Positions 55,547-64,000 of a stretch of DNA of 64,000 nucleotides are shown one piece after another. The notes under the pieces were generated by a model that saw only the letters and a list, made by a program, of their open reading frames with translations, was not told the DNA's origin and searched no databases. This stretch comes from JAGFIY01 sp964499285 (lineage in GTDB: Bacteria; Bacteroidota; Ignavibacteria; Ignavibacteriales; Melioribacteraceae). The position numbers and the translations under genes were made by a program. Where the stretch lies: contig CAZCLA010000013.1 of the NCBI GenBank assembly GCA_964499285.1, positions 11,160 to 75,159 on the forward strand, read 5' to 3'. How positions within the stretch are numbered: position 1 is the stretch's first letter; every line of letters begins with the position of its first letter.

Positions 55547-57642
55547 AGAAAATTCTATTCGTATATATATTCGTCAATATTTTAAATGCTCAAACTTACG
55601 AAAGAGAGATAGATCCTTTTACTATTCTCTCAGATGAGAAAGTGTTTAACAATTTATTCTCGGGCGGAACAAACAATGTAGAGCATCAATTTATTGATAT
55701 TGACGGCGATGCCGACTTCGATTTATTCATCCTCAATAGCGACGCTATTTTCAATTGGTATGAAAATATTGGAAACAAACGCACAGCAGAGTTAAAACTC
55801 TCGATGGAATTCCTGCCGGGACTAGAGCTGAAAAACTGGTTTCAGTTTGTTGATATCGATAACGATGGTGATTTTGATCTATTCACAGGCGGAGCGAACA
55901 ATTCTGTACGGTTTTTTGAAAATATCGGCGATAAATTTACTCCCGAATTTTCTATGGCTGATGGACTGCTTACCGACAATGAAGAGAATCCGGTTTACAG
56001 CGAAAGCATTTCAAATCCTCTTTTTGCTGATTTCGACGGGGACAATGATTTTGATCTTCTTTCCGGTGATCAATCCGGCACAGTTAACTACTATGAAAAT
56101 ATCGGCACACCTGATTCAATAGTACTTGGGAAAGTTGAAAATAACTGGCAGAATATTTTAATTATAAGCGGCGGGAAGAACGATAAACATGGTGCAAGCA
56201 CACTTGAAGCTGGGGATATTGACGGCGACGGTCTATATGAACTTTTATGGGGCGACTTTTTCAGCCGTTCGTTGTTTCTTATAGAAAACGACGGCACTCC
56301 CACCGAACCGAATCTCAGGATGCCGCCGGTATATGATATTTTTCCACCTAACGAGGACAGTCTTTTTACACGCGGTTACAATATGCCAAGGCTTGTTGAT
56401 GTTGACGGCGACAACGACTTAGATATGTTTGTTTCTGTTCTTTTTGATCCTACTGTTGAAGAATCTCTTATTTTCTTCAAAAATATTGGAAGTACAACCA
56501 CACCGGTTTTTCAAAAAGAATCCGATGATTTTCTTTACACACTTGATGTCGGCACAAAGAGTTTACCTTCGTTTGTTGACATTGATTCTGATGGCGATCT
56601 CGATCTATTCATCGGATCAGAAGAAAATCCCAATGGAAATATCTATTTTTTTGAGAATACCGGTGATGAGCAAAACCCTTTATTTAATCATGTAAGTGAT
56701 TCGTATTTCAATATCAAAAATGATCTCTCTGTAGCTCCGACATTTGCGGACATTGATGATGACGGCGATCTTGATCTTTTCCTTGGTATTTGGTTTCCCG
56801 GGAATGTTTTGTTTTATAAAAATATCGGGACAAAATTTAATGCAGATTTTGTGTTAGAAGGTCCGCTCGCGGATAATCAAAATAATCAAATTCGTGAGGG
56901 AAATTATACGCGCCCGCAATTTATTGATCTTGATGATGATAACGATCTCGATCTAATAATCGGTTCTTATTCCGGCAAACTTAAATTTTATAGAAATATT
57001 GGAAATTCATTTCAGTACTCTTTTGCCGAAGACTTAATATTATTTTCTGACATTGATGTGGGCGAACAAAGCAATCCTTTTTTTATAGATATCGATGCAG
57101 ATGGCGATTATGATTTATTGATTGGATGCTTAAATGGAAATATTTTTTTCTATAAAAATATAGGGATGCCATCAGAACCTGCTTTTGAACTTGTTACGGA
57201 GAATTACTATGACATTAATGTCGGTCAGCATTCTGCTCCCGTCCTTGCTGATATTGACAATGATTCGGACCTGGATTTATTTGTTGGTAATATTAAAGGA
57301 GGACTTTATTTTTACAGAAACGACGATGTTTCATCCGTTTCCTTCGAAAAAAATAAGCATTCAAAAGGCAGTATTAAATTGAGTGCTTATCCGAATCCAT
57401 TTAATTCGTTGATCAACATTTTTATATATATCTCCGAGGAAGATTACTATTCTGTTTCAATTTTTGATATATTAGGACAAGAGATCTGTAATTTGCACAG
57501 TGGTATATTAAAACAAGGAACTCATAACTTTTATTGGAACGGAACAAACAACAGTGGTGAAATTGTATCTTCAGGAAATTATTACCTCAATGCATTAAGT
57601 TTTTCAAATTCAAAAACCACATTAATCTCATTCATTAAATAA
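55543..57642 (+). CDS. Secreted FG-GAP/VCBS-repeat protein with variant T9SS domain
   Basis: The GTG start at 55543 lies inside the rsmD stop region (4-base overlap) and gives a short signal peptide (MKKILFVYIFVNILNA). The 699-residue protein consists of at least ten blades of the form FIDIDGDADFDLFI...FYENIG, each with a DxDxDGDxDLF calcium loop. This is a typical integrin-like propeller for calcium-stabilised surface proteins. The C-terminal domain starts LSAYPNPFNSLINIFI and ends TLISFIK, a divergent sorting domain with FlgD-like strands (GTHNFYWNGTNNSGEIVSSG). Ligand unknown. Confidence 0.85.
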   Translation: MKKILFVYIFVNILNAQTYEREIDPFTILSDEKVFNNLFSGGTNNVEHQFIDIDGDADFDLFILNSDAIFNWYENIGNKRTAELKLSMEFLPGLELKNWFQFVDIDNDGDFDLFTGGANNSVRFFENIGDKFTPEFSMADGLLTDNEENPVYSESISNPLFADFDGDNDFDLLSGDQSGTVNYYENIGTPDSIVLGKVENNWQNILIISGGKNDKHGASTLEAGDIDGDGLYELLWGDFFSRSLFLIENDGTPTEPNLRMPPVYDIFPPNEDSLFTRGYNMPRLVDVDGDNDLDMFVSVLFDPTVEESLIFFKNIGSTTTPVFQKESDDFLYTLDVGTKSLPSFVDIDSDGDLDLFIGSEENPNGNIYFFENTGDEQNPLFNHVSDSYFNIKNDLSVAPTFADIDDDGDLDLFLGIWFPGNVLFYKNIGTKFNADFVLEGPLADNQNNQIREGNYTRPQFIDLDDDNDLDLIIGSYSGKLKFYRNIGNSFQYSFAEDLILFSDIDVGEQSNPFFIDIDADGDYDLLIGCLNGNIFFYKNIGMPSEPAFELVTENYYDINVGQHSAPVLADIDNDSDLDLFVGNIKGGLYFYRNDDVSSVSFEKNKHSKGSIKLSAYPNPFNSLINIFIYISEEDYYSVSIFDILGQEICNLHSGILKQGTHNFYWNGTNNSGEIVSSGNYYLNALSFSNSKTTLISFIK

Positions 57643-57650
57643 TTAATAAA

Positions 57651-59273
57651 ATGAAAAAAATTTATTACATAATAATACCATTTATCCTTTTGCACGGAAT
57701 AATTTTTTCTCAGCAGATATTTTTCAACGGAAATTTTAATCCATATCCCGAAGCAGATTATTCAGATATCTGGGGATATGTAGATTCACAAGAAAATGAA
57801 TATGCCTTGATGGGAGTGTATACCGGTACAACAATTGTGAAACTTGGCGGATTCACTCTCTTTAACGAAACAGCATTTATTCCGGGTCCTAATTCAATAT
57901 GGCGGGATATAAAAGTTCATGATAATTATGCATACATTGTTACAGAAGGAACAGGCAGCGGTGCCGGCTTACAGATAGTCGATCTATCTTTACTTCCTGA
58001 CACTGCAACTTTAGCAGCAACTTATTCCGGAACATTTACAAGAGCGCATAATATTTTTATTGATGATGGATTTGCGTTCGTCGTTGGTGCATCGGGCGGA
58101 GGTGGAATTCATATTCTCGATTTGAGCGATCCCGTTAATCCTGTCGAAACTGCTTATTACGGTGCGAGCGGTTATGTGCACGATGTTTATGTTTGGAATG
58201 ATACACTTGTTGCATGTGCTGAGGATTCATACGATTTAGTTGATCTTACGGATAAATCAAATCCGCAGAAAATCTCGGAAAGTCCGTCTCTGCCCGGCAG
58301 ATACGCACATTCCGGCTGGATGACTGAGGACAAAAAATATTTTGTCGCTTGCGAAGAATTTAATGTGGACGATATAACTATTTGGAATTTAGAAGACAGA
58401 ACAAACTGGGAATTGGTCTCGCAGTTTGAATTGCCGGGTTCGAGTCCCGTTCATAATATTTTTATGCGAGGAAGTTATGCTCACATATCATATTATGCTG
58501 ATGGCTATGTTGTTCTCGATTTATCGAATCCTGAAGTCCCGGTTTTAGTCGAACAATATGATACTGATCCGATAAATTCAAGCGGGTATAACGGTGCGTG
58601 GGGCTGTTATCCTTTTTTGCCGAGTGGAAAGATTTTGATCTCCGATATTTCAACCGGACTTTATGTGTTCAGCTTTGACGAAGGAGAAACACCGGTTGAA
58701 CTTATAAGTTTTTGGGCTGATCAGCACAGTGATAAAATATCACTTATTTGGAAGACAGCTTCGGAGATGAATAACAAAGGTTTCGAAATTGAAAGAAAGT
58801 TTAAATCAGAGTCTGATAATTGGCAAACTATTGGTTTTGTTGATGGAAAAGGTACAACTAACGAAGAACAGAATTATTCTTTTCAAGATGAGATCTTGAA
58901 TGCGAGTTCTAGAGATGTGTACTATAGATTAAAACAAATTGATTTCGATGGTTCATTTGAGTATTCAAAAGTGTTGACTCTTGAAATTATTCTTCCCGAT
59001 AAAGTTGTTCTTCATCAGAATTATCCGAATCCTTTTAATCCGACAACAAATTTAAAAATCAGTATTCCTTTTTCATCAGAGGAATCAATTGATGCATCAT
59101 TAAAAATTTATAACTCACTGGGAAAAGAAATTTACACTTTATTTTCCGGAAATCTTGATGCCGGTAAGTACGAGTTTGAATTTGACGCATCGGCGTATTC
59201 ATCCGGGATATATTTTGCGGTGTTAAAATCAAAAAACTATTCCGAATCGATCAAAATGTTATTATTAAAATAA
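57651..59273 (+). CDS. LVIVD-repeat (choice-of-anchor B type) propeller protein with T9SS domain
   Basis: The 540-residue protein has a signal peptide and an N-terminal propeller (about 25-340) with DIWGYVDSQENEYALMG, GGIHILDLSDPVNPVE and SGWMTEDKKYFVACEEF, the features of choice-of-anchor B/LVIVD proteins. Next comes a FnIII-like module (about 350-445: NKGFEIERKFKSESDNW to YYRLKQIDFDGSFEYSKV), closely resembling the one in the split gene at 34118, and a type A T9SS domain (LHQNYPNPFNPTTNLKI to IKMLLLK). It is a tandem paralogue of the next gene. It starts 8 bases after the FG-GAP gene. Confidence 0.85.
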   Translation: MKKIYYIIIPFILLHGIIFSQQIFFNGNFNPYPEADYSDIWGYVDSQENEYALMGVYTGTTIVKLGGFTLFNETAFIPGPNSIWRDIKVHDNYAYIVTEGTGSGAGLQIVDLSLLPDTATLAATYSGTFTRAHNIFIDDGFAFVVGASGGGGIHILDLSDPVNPVETAYYGASGYVHDVYVWNDTLVACAEDSYDLVDLTDKSNPQKISESPSLPGRYAHSGWMTEDKKYFVACEEFNVDDITIWNLEDRTNWELVSQFELPGSSPVHNIFMRGSYAHISYYADGYVVLDLSNPEVPVLVEQYDTDPINSSGYNGAWGCYPFLPSGKILISDISTGLYVFSFDEGETPVELISFWADQHSDKISLIWKTASEMNNKGFEIERKFKSESDNWQTIGFVDGKGTTNEEQNYSFQDEILNASSRDVYYRLKQIDFDGSFEYSKVLTLEIILPDKVVLHQNYPNPFNPTTNLKISIPFSSEESIDASLKIYNSLGKEIYTLFSGNLDAGKYEFEFDASAYSSGIYFAVLKSKNYSESIKMLLLK

Positions 59274-59284
59274 TGGGGGATTAA

Positions 59285-61240
59285 TTGAAAAGAACTTTTC
59301 TTTTACCGTTAATTATTATAGCTGTTTTTACAAACATATATCCGCAGCAAAATGTGGAGCTAGTTGGATCATTAAATCCAAATCCGGGATCTCATTACTC
59401 GGATATCTGGGGCTACACAGATGATACTGGTAGAGAATATGCAATTCTAACCGGATGGGATAAGGTTTTCATAATTGATCTTCACGATCCTCAAAGTCCA
59501 GCGCTGATTAGTTCAATTCCTGTTCCCGGGACTGTTTGGCACGATGTTAAAACTCATGGCAAGTATGCTTATGTTGTTACTGACGGCGGCGGTGACGGTA
59601 TGAAGATAATTGATCTCTCGAACCTGCCGAACAGTGCATCGTTGGTAAAAACTTATGATTTTGAGTTTTTATCGGCACACAATATTTTCATAGATGATGG
59701 ATTTGCATACGTTATAGGAGCCGGTTCTGTTGGAGGAATGTTCATATATGATCTTTCCGATCCGGAAAATCCGCAGCTTACGTCAGAATATACTCAATCT
59801 AATTATATACATGATGTCTATGTTTATAATGATACCGTATATGCAGCTGCCGCTGCAACTTATGACGTGGTGGATGCGACTGATAAATTTAATCCGGTAA
59901 AAGTTTCGTCAAGCGCTGCAATCCCGGGCATTTATGCGCATTCAGGATGGATGACAGAAGATAAAAGATATTTTTATGCAACTGATGAATTCAATACACG
60001 CGATATAATTATATATGATTTGGAGGATAGAACTAATTGGGAAATTGTTTTACCGAGTTGGCAATTTCCAACAGGTACAAGAGTGCATAACTTGTTTATC
60101 AAAGGAAACTATGCCCACATCGCGTACTACGAAAGCGGCTATGTTGTTCTAGATATCGAAAATCCGGAAACTCCTTTTATTGTTGGACAGTACGATACTT
60201 ATCCCGGCGAAGGAGATAATTTTTCGGGAGCTTGGGGAGCATATCCGTTTCTGCCTTCGGGATTGATTCTGGTTTCTGATACAAACACAGGATTATATGT
60301 CTTAGATTTTACTCCGTCCGATCCTGCTCCATACATCATTAATAATACAGACTTTGATGTTGTGTTGAATAGTGATGCCGTCGAAATCAGCGCACAAGTT
60401 TTTGAAAAAGGAATTATTACAGACGTAAACGCTTTTTATAGAACCGTGATAGAGGGAACCAAAGGAGAATGGAGATTAACTGAACCGGAATCTAAGAGTG
60501 GAGATACATATTATTTTGAGATTCCGGGATTTGACCATCTCACTAAAATTGAATATTATTTCGCAGCTGCTGATGATTCAAATCAAGTCACATCATTGCC
60601 CCCGGGCGGTTACGGACTTGATCCCGCCGGGATTAATCCCCCGGGAAATTATTTTGGTTATCAGGTGATTTTAGCAGGTACTCCCATCATAACTAGTTAT
60701 GAACCATCTGCTTTTGATACAACTGTTGCGAAGCCAATTCCCGTTCACTTTCATCTTGAGGGAGTCGATACGACAGATTTAGATGTTTCAGTTCAATGGT
60801 ACGTTAATGAAACTTTTCGAATCAACGGTGATAGCTTTAGATACTCATCAGCCTTTGCTCAAACGCCTGCTATTGATACAGTCAAAGCAGTTTTAACTAA
60901 TGGCTATAAAAGTGTAGAGAAGAAATGGATTGTGAGAGTTGAAAGTACAACTTCGGCTGAAGAGGGAATTACTATTAGCACATTTGAATTAAAACAGAAT
61001 TATCCTAATCCTTTTAATCCAAGCACGGAAATTAACTACTCAATTGCAGAGGCTGGGATTGTGAATTTGTCTGTTTACAACATAATCGGCGAAAAGATAT
61101 CAACACTTGTAAACACAGAAAAGAATGCAGGTAATTATAAATTTAATTTTAATGCCGAAGGACTTCCTTCGGGAGTTTATCTGCTGAGATTGGAACATCC
61201 AAAATTTTCCAAAACAATAAAAATGAATTTGATTAAGTAG
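59285..61240 (+). CDS. LVIVD-repeat propeller protein with Ig-like region and T9SS domain
   Basis: A 651-residue paralogue of the preceding gene (SDIWGYTDDTGREYAILT, HNIFIDDGFAYVIGAG, AHSGWMTEDKRYFYATDEF). The propeller is followed not by the FnIII-like module but by an Ig-like segment (YYFEIPGFDHLTKIEYYFAA) of the type also seen in the gene at 4167, then a further beta domain and a type A T9SS domain (LKQNYPNPFNPSTEINY to IKMNLIK). The start codon is TTG at 59285, after a GGGGGA ribosome site. Function unknown; likely surface-exposed. Confidence 0.85.
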   Translation: MKRTFLLPLIIIAVFTNIYPQQNVELVGSLNPNPGSHYSDIWGYTDDTGREYAILTGWDKVFIIDLHDPQSPALISSIPVPGTVWHDVKTHGKYAYVVTDGGGDGMKIIDLSNLPNSASLVKTYDFEFLSAHNIFIDDGFAYVIGAGSVGGMFIYDLSDPENPQLTSEYTQSNYIHDVYVYNDTVYAAAAATYDVVDATDKFNPVKVSSSAAIPGIYAHSGWMTEDKRYFYATDEFNTRDIIIYDLEDRTNWEIVLPSWQFPTGTRVHNLFIKGNYAHIAYYESGYVVLDIENPETPFIVGQYDTYPGEGDNFSGAWGAYPFLPSGLILVSDTNTGLYVLDFTPSDPAPYIINNTDFDVVLNSDAVEISAQVFEKGIITDVNAFYRTVIEGTKGEWRLTEPESKSGDTYYFEIPGFDHLTKIEYYFAAADDSNQVTSLPPGGYGLDPAGINPPGNYFGYQVILAGTPIITSYEPSAFDTTVAKPIPVHFHLEGVDTTDLDVSVQWYVNETFRINGDSFRYSSAFAQTPAIDTVKAVLTNGYKSVEKKWIVRVESTTSAEEGITISTFELKQNYPNPFNPSTEINYSIAEAGIVNLSVYNIIGEKISTLVNTEKNAGNYKFNFNAEGLPSGVYLLRLEHPKFSKTIKMNLIK

Positions 61241-61251
61241 GGTAACTTATT

Positions 61252-62706
61252 ATGAAATATATTAGATATTCTTTCATTTTAAATTTAATAATAGCAATAG
61301 TTGTTTTTCAATCTTGTTCGGATTCTTCTTCGGATCCGATAAGTGAGGATGTTCAAAAAGATTTTGAGAGCGAGGGCTTGGCAAAATTATTTATTGATAA
61401 TTGCAGCAGCGAACTTTGTCACGGTGGATCAAATCCGCAGCAGAGTCTATCGCTCGAATCACACGCAAAGCTAATCGAAGGTTCTTATAATAGAAGCTCA
61501 AACGGAGTTCAGAAAATTGGAGGAGAAGTTGTGATTCCGTTTTATCCGGAGAAGAGTATACTTTATAAAATGATCACTGGCGAATCGCAGCCGCAGATGC
61601 CATTCAATCTTCCAATGCTTTCTAACGAAAATATTGAATTGATCAGAAACTGGATAGCTTCAGGGGCAAAGAATAAAAATGGTGAAATTCCGTTCTCAAG
61701 AATTCCATCCCATCGTGTATATGTTTGTAATCAAGGGTCTGATTTTGTCAGCGTTATCGATGGTGATGCAAAAGTTGTATCGAGATTAATAAACGTCGAT
61801 CAAATTGATGAAGTAGATTCTCCTCATATGGTACAGGAAAGCGGGGAGTATTTTTATGTTACATTGATCGCAACAGGTAAACTTCTGAAAATAAGTAAAT
61901 CTACACTATCAATTGTCGGCGAAACACCGGGAATAGAAAAAGCAGGTATGATTAAGATAACTTCAGACGGAACCAAAGCATATATTTCGCGTTCTTCGAC
62001 GTCACCTTCGGTATATTCAACTGTTTACTTTGTTGATCTAAACAGTATGTCGATTTTAAAAGAAATTGATCTTGTTGTTACAGGTGTACCTCATGGAATA
62101 GCTCTTACACCGGACGGTTCAAAATTATATGCGGCAAATCTCACTAAAAATGTTATTAACATTGTTAACACAACTAACAACGAAACCGAAAGCTTTATAA
62201 ATTTCGAGGAAAATATTGAACCGATGCAAACCGAAATTTCACCTGATGGAAAATATCTTTTTGTCTCTGCACGAGGTACTTCAGAATTGATAGTTATTGA
62301 TGCTGCCGCGGATACGGTAATACAAAGAATCGAAGTGAAACCGATGCCGATGCATATTTCTGTTAACAGTACTTCGGATAAAATATATGTAACATCAATG
62401 GGCGCAAACGTTCTTATGGTTCTTGAAAAAATTGGTAATCAATGGATGCTGACTCATGAAATTTCACATCCTGCGTTCTCTCAGCTTCACGGATGCGATA
62501 TTACATCTGATGATAAATATGTTTACGTTTCAGGAAGAAACACGAACGGAAAACACGTTTCTTCGAGGCAGACACCTGGTTCGAATCCCCCGGGAATATT
62601 GGGTATAATTGACACTGCTACAAACGAGGTGATAAAAGTTCTTGAATTAGAACATTATACCGCCGGACTAACGATTGATGAAAATCCCCAGTTGCTGAAA
62701 AATTAA
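61252..62706 (+). CDS. Lipoprotein with cytochrome c-like and YVTN propeller domains
   Basis: The 484-residue protein starts with a lipoprotein signal whose lipobox ends VVFQSC (Cys about 23). A short region at about 40-140 resembles the planctomycete-type cytochrome c-like domain, but its haem site reads C-SSEL-CH (Cys51, Cys56, His57), CX4CH instead of CXXCH. A possible distal Met lies in QPQMPFNLPM. Residues about 160-480 are a YVTN-type propeller with repeats such as AYISRSSTSPSVYSTVYFVD, GIALTPDGSKLYAANLTKN and QTEISPDGKYLFVSARG. It lies 11 bases after the second LVIVD gene. Covalent haem binding is uncertain. Confidence 0.82.
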   Translation: MKYIRYSFILNLIIAIVVFQSCSDSSSDPISEDVQKDFESEGLAKLFIDNCSSELCHGGSNPQQSLSLESHAKLIEGSYNRSSNGVQKIGGEVVIPFYPEKSILYKMITGESQPQMPFNLPMLSNENIELIRNWIASGAKNKNGEIPFSRIPSHRVYVCNQGSDFVSVIDGDAKVVSRLINVDQIDEVDSPHMVQESGEYFYVTLIATGKLLKISKSTLSIVGETPGIEKAGMIKITSDGTKAYISRSSTSPSVYSTVYFVDLNSMSILKEIDLVVTGVPHGIALTPDGSKLYAANLTKNVINIVNTTNNETESFINFEENIEPMQTEISPDGKYLFVSARGTSELIVIDAAADTVIQRIEVKPMPMHISVNSTSDKIYVTSMGANVLMVLEKIGNQWMLTHEISHPAFSQLHGCDITSDDKYVYVSGRNTNGKHVSSRQTPGSNPPGILGIIDTATNEVIKVLELEHYTAGLTIDENPQLLKN

Positions 62707-62791
62707 ATATTTCTAAAAAATTTTGTTTAATGGTTTTTTACATCGATAAAAAAATTATATTTTCTATTACGCAAAAAAACTATAATGATAA

Positions 62792-63295
62792 ATGGAAGAA
62801 AAAACCGTTAGACGAGTTATTTATCCCGGTTCGTTTGATCCTGTAACAAACGGACACTTGGATGTTGCTCTAAGAGCAATCGATCTATTTGACGAAATCG
62901 TAATTACCGTCGCACGAAACCCCGGCAAACAAAACATGTTTACTGTAGAAGAACGAGTTTATATGCTTAAAGAATGTTTTAAGGATTATCCTCAAATTCG
63001 TGTAGATGCTTTTGACGGATTGGTTGTCGATCATGCAAAAGAAGTAGGCGCAGTGGGCATTATAAGAGGTCTTCGCGCTATTTCCGATTTTGAGTTTGAA
63101 TTTCAAATGGCTTTGATGAATAGAAAATTATCTTCCGGACTTAAAACAATCTTTCTAATGCCTCATGAAAGATTTACTTATCTTAACTCAACAATAATTA
63201 GAAATCTAAGTCAATTCAACGCAGATATTTCTCAGTTCGTCCCAGAAGTAGTGGATAAAATGCTTAAAGAAAAAAGGAAAAACGGAGAATTATAA
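62792..63295 (+). CDS. coaD: Phosphopantetheine adenylyltransferase
   Basis: The 167-residue enzyme makes dephospho-CoA from 4'-phosphopantetheine and ATP. The nucleotidyltransferase motif YPGSFDPVTNGHLD (with the T/HxGH His) and the second signature RFTYLNSTIIRNLSQF are intact. RGLRAISDFEFEFQMALMNR is diagnostic. The length matches the family. An 85-base gap separates it from the preceding lipoprotein gene, enough for its own promoter. Confidence 0.96.
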   Translation: MEEKTVRRVIYPGSFDPVTNGHLDVALRAIDLFDEIVITVARNPGKQNMFTVEERVYMLKECFKDYPQIRVDAFDGLVVDHAKEVGAVGIIRGLRAISDFEFEFQMALMNRKLSSGLKTIFLMPHERFTYLNSTIIRNLSQFNADISQFVPEVVDKMLKEKRKNGEL

Positions 63296-63388
63296 ACTTT
63301 CCGAGAATCCTGTCAGATTATTTCCATTGAATTTATTAACGACTAATTATAATTTTGTTATAAGAATTCATTTTTAAATAGGAGGATA

Positions 63389-63439
63389 TTGGTCCATACT
63401 TCTACTGTTAATTAATCTATAATTTTTTCCCGGGGACCA
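63389..63439 (+). promoter_or_regulatory. Possible leader mini-ORF and inverted repeat before the TonB receptor
   Basis: AGGAGG at 63380-63385 precedes a TTG-initiated eight-codon frame ending at TAA 63415. TGGTCC (63390-63395) is complementary to GGACCA (63434-63439), which overlaps the receptor's own ribosome site GGGGA (63432-63436). It could modulate receptor translation, but the 6-base stem is short. Confidence 0.25.
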
Positions 63440-63441
63440 TT

Positions 63442-64000
63442 ATGTTCCGATATTGTATACCTTCACTTGTATTTCTTTTAATAACTGTAAATATTTACCC
63501 GCAAACTGCCTCGGTTAAAGGAACTGTTATAAATTCCCAAACATCTGAACCTCTTTCTGAATGCAATATTCTTATAAAAGAAACTCTAACTGGAACTTCA
63601 AGCAACTCTGACGGAGAATTTAAAATTGAACTACCGTTCGGGGCATATACCCTTCAATTCAGTTATATAGGATTCGAAACTTATATAGAAAAGATAAACC
63701 TGAACAGCAGTAAAACACTTGTACTAGATGTAAAATTAATTCCTGTGTCACTCAGGGAAGATCAGATAACAGTTACCGGTAAAAAAGCAAAGCCCAACAC
63801 AGTAGAACAATCGATAATTGCAAAAGAAATAAGACGGATGCCTAATCTTTATAACGACGTTCTTCGATCCGTCCAAGTACTTGCAGGTGTTTCAACAAAT
63901 AATGAACTCAGTTCCGGTTATAATGTGCGAGGTGGAAGTTTTGATGAAAATTTGATTTATCTCAACGGATTTGAAATTTATAGACCATTTCTCTTGAGAC
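63442..64000 (+). CDS. TonB-dependent receptor, N-terminal part (truncated by window edge)
   Basis: The frame opens at ATG 63442 and stays open to the end (186 codons). It starts with a signal peptide (MFRYCIPSLVFLLITVNIYPQ), followed by a carboxypeptidase-regulatory-like domain (ASVKGTVINSQTSEPLSECN, about 22-110). The beginning of a TonB plug domain follows (MPNLYNDVLRSVQVLAGVST, SSGYNVRGGSFDENLIYLNG). This is the SusC/CirA-type outer membrane receptor of Bacteroidota. The substrate cannot be told from this part. GGGGA lies 6 bases before the ATG. Confidence 0.93.
   Translation, partial: MFRYCIPSLVFLLITVNIYPQTASVKGTVINSQTSEPLSECNILIKETLTGTSSNSDGEFKIELPFGAYTLQFSYIGFETYIEKINLNSSKTLVLDVKLIPVSLREDQITVTGKKAKPNTVEQSIIAKEIRRMPNLYNDVLRSVQVLAGVSTNNELSSGYNVRGGSFDENLIYLNGFEIYRPFLLR

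Overview
The window looks like chromosomal DNA of a member of the Ignavibacteria or a close relative in the Bacteroidota/Chlorobiota lineage. The evidence is low GC, many secreted proteins ending in a type A type IX secretion (T9SS) sorting domain of the form YPNPFNP...VYDxLGxEVxxLVN...YxYRLExGxxxxxKKMxLL, a susC/D-style TonB receptor start, and a sodium-pumping methylmalonyl-CoA decarboxylase operon. No transposase, integrase, CRISPR array or rRNA is visible. There is one tRNA (Asn).

Layout. 0-2 kb: the N-terminal part of a membrane-anchored propeller-like protein running off the left edge, interrupted by an artefactual 100-N gap. 2-4 kb: DUF454 membrane protein and catalase, translationally overlapped. 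4-6.5 kb: a large T9SS cargo protein. 6.6-19.4 kb: housekeeping genes, namely leuS, serS, a heterodimeric ABC exporter pair, fbp, a small unknown gene, an LPS-core pair (GT9 heptosyltransferase and KDO transferase) and pckA. 19.6-27.4 kb: a six-PAS hybrid histidine kinase convergent with a secreted GH13 debranching enzyme, then a secreted M1 aminopeptidase. 27.5-31.5 kb: a complete mce-mmdA-mmdD-mmdC-mmdB operon on the minus strand. With pckA and fbp this points to a succinate/propionate-type fermentative branch plus gluconeogenesis. 31.7-34 kb: tRNA-Asn, a methyltransferase (second artefactual gap), pyrE and yidD. 34-37.5 kb: a T9SS protein gene split by one in-frame TAA. 37.5-41 kb: a two-gene unit encoding a SNF2-like protein with eroded helicase motifs and an unrecognised small partner, the best candidate for an undescribed system. 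41-49 kb: a lytic transglycosylase and three T9SS cargo genes, including a caspase-fold peptidase and an M6 metalloprotease. 48.9-50 kb: purM.

50-62.7 kb is a nearly gapless plus-strand run: hrcA-grpE-dnaJ, then a TM/helix-hairpin-helix protein, an unknown one-TM protein and a PilM-like protein, then rsmD, then four secreted-protein genes (an FG-GAP protein, two LVIVD propellers and a cytochrome-like YVTN lipoprotein), and finally coaD. The familiar rsmD-coaD neighbourhood is thus split by about 7 kb of surface-protein genes. The window ends in the start of a TonB-dependent receptor.

Two scaffold gaps (263-362 and 32613-32712) are each flanked by an identical 55-base overlap. Collapsing each one restores an open reading frame, so neither represents missing biology. 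All functions are assigned by reading motifs in translated sequence. No database search was possible.
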